The notes under the pieces: model-generated
What the model was told of the DNA's origin: nothing
Databases searched by the model: none
The model's input: only the letters and a program-made list of their open reading frames with translations
Shown: positions 56,161 to 64,000 of the stretch, piece by piece
How positions within the stretch are numbered: the first letter of the stretch is position 1
Layout of the letters: the number at the start of each line of letters is the position of its first letter
Translations under genes and position numbers: made by a program
Assembly: GCA_963682175.1 (NCBI GenBank)
Contig: OY821786.1
Coordinates: 21,691,501-21,755,500, forward strand
Source: Triglochin maritima
Taxonomy: Eukaryota > Streptophyta > Magnoliopsida > Alismatales > Juncaginaceae
Direction of reading: 5' to 3'
Length of the DNA stretch: 64,000 bases

Positions 56161-56440
56161 AGTATGCGCGTGACTCAAAAAAGACGAGATGATTGGATCG
56201 AGGCTTGGACTTCTCAGTCATCGAGGAGATACAGTATGCGCGTGACTCACAAAAGACGAGACGATTGGATCGAGGCTTGGACTTCTCAAGCATCGAGGAC
56301 CTACAGTTTACGCGTGACTCACAAAAGACGAGACGATTGGATCGAGGCTTGGACTTCTCAAGCATCGAGGATCTACAGTATACGAGTGACTCACAAAAGA
56401 CGAGACGATTGGATCGAGGACCTACAGTACGCGCGTGACT
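56161..56440 (+). repeat. 72 bp minisatellite upstream of Harbinger ORF1
   Basis: Units begin at 56161, 56233, 56305 and 56377 (exact 72 bp spacing), with a shortened fifth at 56426 that follows a 49 bp unit. Each contains 'cgcgtgactcacaaaagacg' and 'gattggatcgagg'. Because 72 is a multiple of three the array gives a repeating 24-residue frame on both strands. I treat it as 5' regulatory or leader repeat, not protein. Confidence 0.9.
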
Positions 56441-56526
56441 ACTTCAATATATATACCACAACCACCTCTATTCCAATCTTACTTCTTCCACCATAATTCT
56501 CTACTCACCTCTACTCTCTACTCACA

Positions 56527-57719
56527 ATGTCATCTTCAGAAGGCAATGGTTCACCAGATTACCGACGATCTCCACGTCGTCCACCCCCAAGCCAACACTT
56601 TTTCCCTTACCAAAATGTTCCACAACCAGGATTCCACCCGTTATACCAAAGCCAATTTACCCCACAACCAGGATTCCACCTGTCCCACCAAAACCAATTT
56701 TTACCACACCCAGGGTTCTACCCACACAATCAATACCAACCGCCAACTCAGGAAGAAGGGCAAACCCAATTCCCAATGGGTATGTATACTCGCCTCCTAA
56801 GTGGCGAAAGTAGTGGAAATGCAAGCCGCTATACAATTGATGTGCATGACGAAACCGCGACCCAGGGAACACGCAAAACCGCGACGACGAGGTCGCAAAA
56901 AACGTGGTCCGCACAAGAGGATCAACGACTTGTCTCGACTTACATGGTTGTTAGTGGCGATGCTGTGGTTGGGACAAACCAAAAAATGAAGTCCTTCTGG
57001 AAACTAGTGGAGCGCATCTACAATGACTCAAGCGAGTCAGGTGTAGTAGAGCGTAACGATGAATCATTGAAGGGGCGATGGAGGCGTACATTGCCATCTG
57101 TGAACCAATGAGTCGGTTGCTTCGACCAGGCGGTGCGGAGGAAGAGAAGCGGTTACAACGAGGACGATATCATCAATGAAGCGCACATCATCTTAGAACG
57201 AACACACAACGCCAAATTTCAGTTCATGCATGTTTCGCTTTCGTTACGCAGGTACCCTAAATGGGAGTCTGTTGGGCTTGGAAATACCACCGGAAACGTC
57301 GCTGCAGAAAGTCCGGAGAGTTTTACCAGTGGGAAAAGAAAAAGCACTGACGACGATGGGAGTAACGCAACACCGTCAGCAGATGAAATGGTGTTCGAAA
57401 CATGTGCTCGTCCTGAAGGTGTTAAAAAGCCAAAAAGAAGAAGGGGAAACAACCATTTCAGGCACAACTTGATCCTGAGATGTTAGAACTGAGGAAACAA
57501 ATTGAATATAGCGCAAAAGTAAAAGAGGAAAAATATTTGCGTTACGAAGAACGACTGGAGAGGAAACGCATCGAAGCTGAGGCGAATTTCCCTAGGGAAC
57601 TGAACAACAAGAAACTTGATATCCTCTTCGCTCTAATGAAAAAGGAAAACAAGGACGAATTCGATAAAGAAACACTTGCTGAACTCAAAGAGTGGGCTAA
57701 AGCACAAGGATATCTGTAG
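56527..57719 (+). pseudogene. Myb/SANT-like Harbinger ORF1 protein with NAM-associated C-terminus
   Basis: ATG at 56527 (MSSSEGNGSPDYRR). Gln/Pro-rich N-terminus with four PGF(H/Y) repeats (about residues 30-75). SANT/Myb-like DNA-binding block from TWSAQEDQRLVSTY (about 130) through NDESLKGRWRRTLPSVNQ. A TGA at 57109-57111 stands where the family has Trp. The frame then continues VGCFDQAVRRKRSGYNEDDII to KFQFMHV. A frame change near 57435 leads to the last part (57480-57719), ELRKQIEYSAKVKEEKY to LAELKEWAKAQGYL, the NAM-associated C-terminal type. Such proteins accompany PIF/Harbinger transposases. Two lesions. Confidence 0.75.
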
Positions 57720-58056
57720 GTGCTTATGTTTTCAATATGTCTGTGGTAGTTTAAAAGTATTTCGTATTATATATTTGTATCCGTAGGAGGACTGTATTTC
57801 CTTTCTTTATTTCTGTTGTATTTCGTATTATGTATTTGTATTGTATTTTGTTTCCCTAATGTACGAGTATTGTTCTATTATTTCTTATTTTTTTATTTTT
57901 TTATTTTTAAGTAAGTCAAAAAAAAATTATAAAAAAATTCTAATTATTTTATAATACCTAATTAATTAAAATCTATTTACCTATTTAATACATTATCCTA
58001 ATTATATATAAATAATCTTTATTTTTAAAACAAAAACAAAAAAAATAAATAAAAAG
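57720..58056. other. AT-rich tail of the Harbinger fragment up to the duplication junction
   Basis: No gene. Ends 'aaataaataaaaag' at 58056, immediately followed by AACTGGATGTAGAGG of the second MULE copy. Confidence 0.6.
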
Positions 58057-59586
58057 AACTGGATGTAGAGGCACAAATTGTAAGTGGAGAATACATGCCT
58101 TAAGGTTAAATGATGGCAAATTTTTGAAATAATGAACCTTAGTTTGCCACATTCTTGTTCATCATTTAACAAGTGTGCCTCTAAGATAGCCACCAAGAAT
58201 TGGATTTCTCATCAATGCCTACAATGGCTTAACCAAGATGATGGAGTCACTCTAAAGAGTATTAGTGACCAGTTGAAAAGAAGATTTCATCTAAGCCTAC
58301 CATATCACAGAGTTTAAAGGAGTAGACAGATTGCAATTAGAAACCTATGGGGTGGTGAGGAACAACAATATCAATGGATGTTATCTTTCATTGCAGAGTT
58401 AGAGAGAACAAACCAGAATAGTGTATTAGGTATGAAGTTAAAGCTAAGGATGGTTCATTCCTTAGAGTTTTTGTGTGCCTTAGGGGATGTAGAGAGGGGT
58501 TTGTGAGGGATTGCATACCATTAATTGGATTAGATGGATGTGATCTAAAGGGCAAGTACAAAGAGACTCTTTTAATAACCACTTTAGTTGACAGGAATCA
58601 CAAACTATTCCTAATAGCCTATGGAGTGGTAGACTCTGAGAATTATGAAAATTGGAAGTGGTTTCTAGAGCTTGTAAAAGAGGTTGTTGGTCATAGAAAT
58701 GGCTTAGTCTGATACGTGACGGGTGCAAGGGATTGGAGGAGGGAATGCCTAAGGTGTTTAGTGGATGTGAGCACAAAGTTTGTGCTAGACACCTCTACCA
58801 GAACTTCCAGAAGAAGTTTAAAAGTACTTTGTTGTAATCTTTGATGTGAGATGCTTCCTGTAGACCATAACAAATGTGGATGAGGTAGCATACCACTAAT
58901 TGGATTAGATGGATGTCATCCACAGTCAATGAGTATAGTGGAAAGATGTAGACCATAACAGATGTGGATGAGGTAGCACACGAATGGTAGGTCAGAGTTC
59001 AAATCAATGTAGGCATGCAACTGCTTTTATTGGTACCATAAGAGAGGCTATGTAGGAGGATTAGATTCGTTAATGGTTCACAAAGGCAGCATACATCAGA
59101 GCTTATGAATCAGGCATCTACCCAATGCTAGATGGAACATAGTGGCAAGTTGTGGAAGGTCCTGCAATCATGCCTCTTGCTGTAAAGAGACTAGCTGGCA
59201 AACCAAAGATGAAGAGATATAAAGGGTCAATGGATCTGGGTGGCATTAATAACAAAAGGAACCAATAGGGTCCCATACAGACTAGCAGAAAAGCTCAAGC
59301 TATATAATCCACTGCATTTAATTTCAAATGACTTTGCATTTGTTGAATCCTTTCCTATATTTGTTTGTTAAATTTGAAGGGACACTCAGACCAACAAAAG
59401 GAAGAGAACCACCAAATCAAAGAAATCTCAAGGAAAGGCAAATGAGGTAGGTCAGCCAGAACATGAATTTTCTGTTGACCTCCAATCTAGCCAGAGTAGT
59501 CAAGGAATACAACCACCATATGGGTCAATGTTGAACCTCTTGGATTCAGTGAGCGGTGGTGGGCAAGGCGGGATGGTTGACTTGTA
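58057..59586 (+). pseudogene. MuDR-like transposase remnant, copy 2 (N-terminus missing)
   Basis: Starts abruptly within GCRGTNCKWRIHA of the DNA-binding region. The DDE-like block reads without a stop here at 58473-58712 (CLRGCREGFVRDCIPLIGLD, GCDLKGKYKETLL, VDSENYENWKWFLELVKEV). It then ends at the same TGA after GHRNGLV as in copy 1. The C-terminal Lys/Ser/Gln-rich end stops at 59586. Other stops are shared with copy 1 and so predate the duplication. Confidence 0.8.
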
Positions 59587-60222
59587 GTGGCCATGTTTCA
59601 ATTTATCACTCTTGTGTATCAATTGTTGTATCCAATTGGAACGTAGTCTTCATTAAATAAATTATAGGATATGTTCAAAAGGTGCTCATCTTGATTTGTT
59701 TTTTCTTTCATTCGTTTTGCGGGGATTATGTTAATGTTCATATATTGTTATTATTTGTCTTACTTGAGCAGGCAAAGAAAGGATTGGATGTAAGTACTTT
59801 GTGTTGATTTTTGTATGATTTCAATTGTTTCTTTGCTTGTCTTTGCTCATATTCGTTGGCATTTTTAATGTTGCCTTTGCTTGTTGTGATTCATGGACGT
59901 TAAATCCAAACATTCACACAAAACATACACACAAACCACGAATGTTGTTGTTACGCACAAAGCTATATCCAAACATTCACTTAAACCCTCAACCAAAACA
60001 TACACTCAAACCATACACTTAACATACACATAACATAAGTTTGGTTTCAAATCCCACATCTCCAACCCGCCTCCATCTGATCGATCTGGCAGTTAATCAC
60101 TGTTATTTTATCCTAGAGTAAGCTCCGGAACAGCTCTTACTGGTCGTTGTCCTCCGCAATGGGTGCCAGCGGTGGCTCTAATACCAAATTGTTAATCCCC
60201 AGATCAATGTCGGCGGCCGCAG

Positions 60223-60753
60223 TGTAACGTCACATCCCCGAACCCGCATCGAGCCCGGGTCCTGGTCCGTCACCCATGTGCCCACTGGCCCACAACACCC
60301 ACCTATTGCCACAAAACTTAAGTTGGTAATTGTTATGGAAGTGAGCTCATGTCTTTATATCCCACCCCAACATTCTCATGTTAAGCAATGTGAGACTAAA
60401 CTTGGGAGTTTTACAACCTACCCCACTTGAACACCTGACGTCCTCGTCAGGGTCAAGTCACTCAGTCACCAGGCGTTGTGGGATTCTAGAGGTGGCTCCC
60501 ACCCTTTAGGTGTAGCACTTAATTCCCACAATTCCGGCTGGTTTAGGCTCTGATACCATCTGTAACGTCCCATCCCCGAACCCGCATCGAGCCCGGGTCC
60601 TGGTCCGTCACCCATGTGCCCACTGGCCCACAACACACACCTATTGCCACAAAACTTAAGTTGGTAAGTGTTATGGAAGTGGGCTCATGTCTTTATATCC
60701 CACCCCAACATTCTCATGTTAAGCAATGTGAGACTAAACTTGGGGGTTTTACA
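60223..60753 (-). mobile_element. TRIM retrotransposon, copy 2
   Basis: Same element and same CGCAG target copies (60218-60222, 60754-60758) as at 40774, so carried by the duplication rather than newly inserted. Confidence 0.92.
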
Positions 60754-61652
60754 CGCAGGGTCTGCTCGACCACGACGGCAAGTGTAATGAACCATTGTGG
60801 ATGGAATTGGGACAGTAAGACCCTGCGAGTTTCGAGCACTCGTCAAGCTCCAACTTCAAAATCCTAACTTTTGTTTGAAAACCAAATCCAACCCAAATCG
60901 GGTTGTAACATCATAACCACAAAGGAAAGTTTGTTACAATCTATCTGACGTGTATACCACATCAATTGCAAAATCTAACCAACAAAACAGAAAATCTCTA
61001 AAATCCTTCCTTCGTGGAGAAGATGATGAACATTGGATAATGATCCCCTTCCAGTGGTGGTGGTAGCCAGCCCCACTTGCCTTTGGCTCTATTTCTCAAC
61101 CGTTAAATCCAAACTGCCCCAGAAAGCTTGATTAAAATGCACTCGTTGGATAGTTCTTAAGTCAAGTGCCCAGGACAATCTGATTATCCCTGGTTCGGGT
61201 TAAGTTACGGTGCATGGATCTGACCTGATAAGTAACGGTTAATTCAGTTGTTGCTATCAAGATTGGAGTCGGAACTCAAAGCTAGGGTTCGTTGGGTTTG
61301 ACTTTAGAGTGGGGGTTTTGCATTGTAGCCCCCTTCTTTTTACGTATTGCATAGAAGTGATTTGGTTTGGGCTTTTGTTCGTTTAGCTTACTGTTCTTAT
61401 AATTGTGTTTTTCACCTAGACTTTTAAGTTATTAGGAGATTCACTTGATTGTCATAATTGTGGTTTCTAAGGTTACAGTACAAGAGGGGGCGAAAAGAGG
61501 CAAATAGAGTATTTTTAAATTTAACTAGTTAATTAGGTGTTTGTTTAGTCATAAAAAAATATAACAAAAGACAAAAACTAGTCGTGCAGAACAGGTTGAC
61601 TAACATCGTCGACCGGTCGTCCGGTTTTGATATTGACAAGTTCAGTAACTAA

Positions 61653-62082
61653 GAGCATCATTAGCGACGCCCACGCAGTTTCCGGGCGTCCTGGTTTCTC
61701 TTTCCGCCACGTTAGCTCAAACCAACCACCTAAATTTTTCTTAATCACACCCAAAAATTCTTAAAGCGCCCTACATTCTCTCCCCTACACGTCATTTCGG
61801 GATCAATTCTAGGCAAAACACGAAAAATTATCAAAAAATTCTAGAAAATATAAACAAATAAAAAACTTGTTTTCATTAAAAAAAATTGAAAAAACGATTT
61901 TAAATAATTTTTAAAACTTTTTCTAAACACAAAAATAAAAAAATAGTGACCAATGGGGGGCACGTGCCCCCCACCCAACCAACCGAACCATTCGCCCAGG
62001 CGGTGGGTGGAATAATTTTTTAATGTTAAAAAGCTGAGGTGTCGGGCAATTGGTTAATTCGCCCGAACCGTTAAGGATACTC
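61653..62082. mobile_element. Harbinger-type MITE, copy 2
   Basis: Counterpart of 42204-42633 with TAA at 61650-61652 and 62083-62085. A few substitutions and single-base indels in A/T runs relative to copy 1. Confidence 0.85.
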
Positions 62083-62722
62083 TAAACTGGTCGTTCGGTT
62101 TGACCTGAAGGATACTCTAAACTGGTCGTTCGGTTTGACCGTTGAGAGGTCAAATGTGTTTGAATTCTTGCTTAAAGAGACTAAATACTTGTGTGATGTA
62201 ATAAGATTCTAATGAAATGTAATTAGACATGAATTCTAGTTATCGTAGCCTAATTAGTCATGAATAAAGCTTGATTGAGCCTAAATGAGTCTAATTGAAT
62301 GGACATTGAATCTAATTGATCTTGACATATAGGACATAACTGGATTTAGGTTGAATGCAACGTATCTAAGTGTGTCCTAATATATTCTAGATGGATGCAA
62401 AATGTATGGAGTTTGCTTTACATCAATCGCATCTAATCCTATTCTACCCTTCAAACGAAAGAGAGCAATTACAACATCTTGATTTGATTCTTTCTTTGCA
62501 CGTTCACGTCGATTCATGCACACGACATTTGAATTCTTTTTGAAGACATTTTGAATTTGAATTGTGGTAAATTACAGATGTTGCCCCATAGTATAATTTA
62601 TTTTCTCTTTTTATATATAGATACCTGCATAATTGATATATTCTGATATTTGTAGATAGGTCCCTAGACAAATTGAAATTTTCATTAGACCAGTAATTTG
62701 TTGTCATTTATCAAAGCTTTGA

Positions 62723-63152
62723 ATTTTTTGAAATGCGGGATGCGGATGCGATGCGGCGAGGCACCGCATCCGACATATACGGTATGCGGATAAGATGCGG
62801 GTGCATATGCGATTTGCGATTTAATAATTAAATAATATAATATAGATATATTAATTATAAATTATATACATGTAACTAAAAATTTAGATAATTTTTTGAA
62901 TAATTTCTAAGATAAACAAGTTAATATTAAATAAATTAGAATAAAAAAACCAAAAAATAACAACAACAAAAAAACAAAAAATAGGTGTTTTGAAATGTGA
63001 TTGCATCTACCCGCATATGTGGCCGCATCTACCCACATAAGCGGGTCAAGTTGCGGGCCGCATCTGGAGGGCCGCATCGAGGAGATGCGATGCGCCTCTC
63101 CCGCGCATCGCGGCCGCATCTGCATATGCGGTCGCATCTGGCCGCATTTTAG
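62723..63152. repeat. GC-rich foldback-like element, copy 2
   Basis: Counterpart of 43274-43706. Confidence 0.5.
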
Positions 63153-63215
63153 AAAAAACTTTTTTCTAACATTCTCCTTCTTTTTTATGATGACAATAAT
63201 AGCAATATATAAGAG

Positions 63216-63233
63216 CAAGAGTAATAATGCAAA
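63216..63233 (+). other. Empty target site of CACTA-B
   Basis: Reads GAGCAAGAGTAATAATGC. In copy 1 the same bases are split after AGA by CACTA-B, and AGA is repeated on the far side. Confidence 0.95.
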
Positions 63234-64000
63234 GTCGAGTTGATAAAATTTTAGTACGTAAGAATGTGCGCTCCCCCTTAATATATGGATTATTTTCTTA
63301 ATGATTCATAAATAATTTTCAATTGTTGTTCCCCTTTAATGTATGCAAGTGTTATTATTGTTACCTTTTATTTATGTTTACTATATTATTACTTTAAGCG
63401 TAGATTAAGATTGATTTAGTATTATATTCCTTATAACACAACACTAATATGTTAAAAATAACTTACACAAAAAAAATTAATTAAAAAATAAAAAAAGGTT
63501 TGAACCGGATCGACCCAGATCAGGCTGGGACCGAATTTCCGCAAACTTCGGGACTACGGACCGGACCTGATCCAATTTGGTCCAGAGCAGTCCATTTTTT
63601 CGGTCCAAACCGAATCATTAACACCTCTACTCATCATGATAATTAGAATTTTTACTAGACCACCCGTGTAGCAGGAATATGTCATAAATGTGAACGAGGC
63701 AAGCACACATTTAATCGTTACCGTAGCTGGAGGAAGAGACACCATATCCTCGAATTTGTTGAAGAGAGGTGGATGGCTAGCTAGTTTATTGTAAGAATGT
63801 CTAGACTTGTATGTACTCAATTGCAGCTTAATTTGGTGCATACTAGACGTTGTTTACGTTTGAGTTGTTACTAAATAAGAAAATATTTCTTAAACTTCCT
63901 TTCCTGCCTTCAAAATGGCCATGCCAACTTCTTAACCGTATAGACGACAATAACACTTCTGTGGGTGCCCTTGTGTGGATGTATAGGGCAAAAAATTAAG

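Larger units (their letters stand above)
38608..58056 (+). repeat. Tandem duplication, copy 1 (unit about 10.25 kb plus CACTA-B)
   Basis: Positions 38608 onward recur from 58057 with a constant offset of 19449 up to 43771. The offset drops by 9198 (9195 bp CACTA-B plus 3 bp target copy) after 52969 and by one more base at an A run near 53246. Copy 2 starts exactly where copy 1 would end, so this is a direct tandem duplication. Without CACTA-B the unit is 10,251 bp. Differences are roughly 0.5-1% by eye. Confidence 0.9.
55804..58056 (+). mobile_element. PIF/Harbinger element, left part, cut by duplication breakpoint
   Basis: The left terminus GAGCATCATTAACGGCGCCC follows TAA (55801-55803) and matches the MITE at 42204. 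It contains a 72 bp minisatellite, a Myb/NAM-associated ORF1 pseudogene and an AT-rich tail to 58056, where the second copy of the large duplication begins. No right terminus or DDE transposase gene is in this window. Confidence 0.75.
58057..64000 (+). repeat. Tandem duplication, copy 2 (runs off the right edge)
   Basis: Matches 38608-43771 joined to 52970-53750. It begins in mid-gene of the MULE transposase and contains second copies of the TRIM, the MITE, the foldback element and the hAT-MITE end. It lacks CACTA-B. Confidence 0.93.

Noticed and set aside
56161..56440. Regular repeats resembling a CRISPR array or a 24-residue repeat protein
   Set aside because: Units are contiguous 72 bp tandem copies without unique spacers, in plant DNA. 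The frames on both strands are a by-product of a period divisible by three.

Overview
This is a plant nuclear window, almost certainly from a flowering plant. Every recognisable coding region is a transposable element (TE) or an eroded gene. The evidence is SIRE-type Ty1/copia and Ty3/gypsy LTR sequences, CACTA (En/Spm) elements with TNP2 and ORF2 genes, a BED/hATC hAT transposase, a MuDR-like transposase, a PIF/Harbinger Myb-like gene, a TRIM and several MITEs. The only sign of a host gene is a broken cytochrome P450 (CYP85 clan, most like CYP87). I see no rRNA, tRNA or bacterial-type feature. The layout suggests a TE-rich, gene-poor region; the species cannot be named.

Layout. 1-3.1 kb: remnant of a gypsy element (LTR/leader, gag with zinc knuckle, PPT-like tract). 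3.25-7.2 kb: a minus-strand SIRE-like copia element that keeps gag but no pol. 7.2-8.1 kb: gypsy protease fragment. 10.2-14.2 kb: four 5' exons of the P450 pseudogene on the minus strand, with a 2.1 kb solo LTR in intron 3. 14.2-17.7 kb: LTR-like and SIRE LTR debris. 17.7-36.3 kb: a strongly nested block. Outer CACTA-A (+) is split by a second CACTA (D). D holds an old solo LTR, which itself holds a hAT element, and D also holds a very young LTR retrotransposon with no coding capacity. A third solo LTR of the same family sits in ORF2 of CACTA-A.

37.9-58.06 kb is a duplication unit whose second copy starts at 58,057 and runs off the right edge. It contains a MuDR-like transposase remnant, a TRIM, a Harbinger-type MITE and a GC-rich foldback. 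Copy 1 alone also carries CACTA-B (43,772-52,966), with matched termini, an AGA target duplication, an unbroken 1076-codon TNP2 gene and an ORF2 ending in a Ulp1-like cysteine protease domain. Copy 2 keeps the exact empty site. Copy 1 ends in a hAT MITE and a Harbinger element cut at the duplication breakpoint.

The elements do not form a pathway. They record a sequence of insertions, and many insertions can be proved by target-site duplications read directly from the sequence. The most unusual points are the Ulp1 domain in both CACTA ORF2 genes, the dated duplication/insertion order, and palindromic motifs (CGGTCGACCG and CCGCCAATTGGCGG) that recur in several LTRs.
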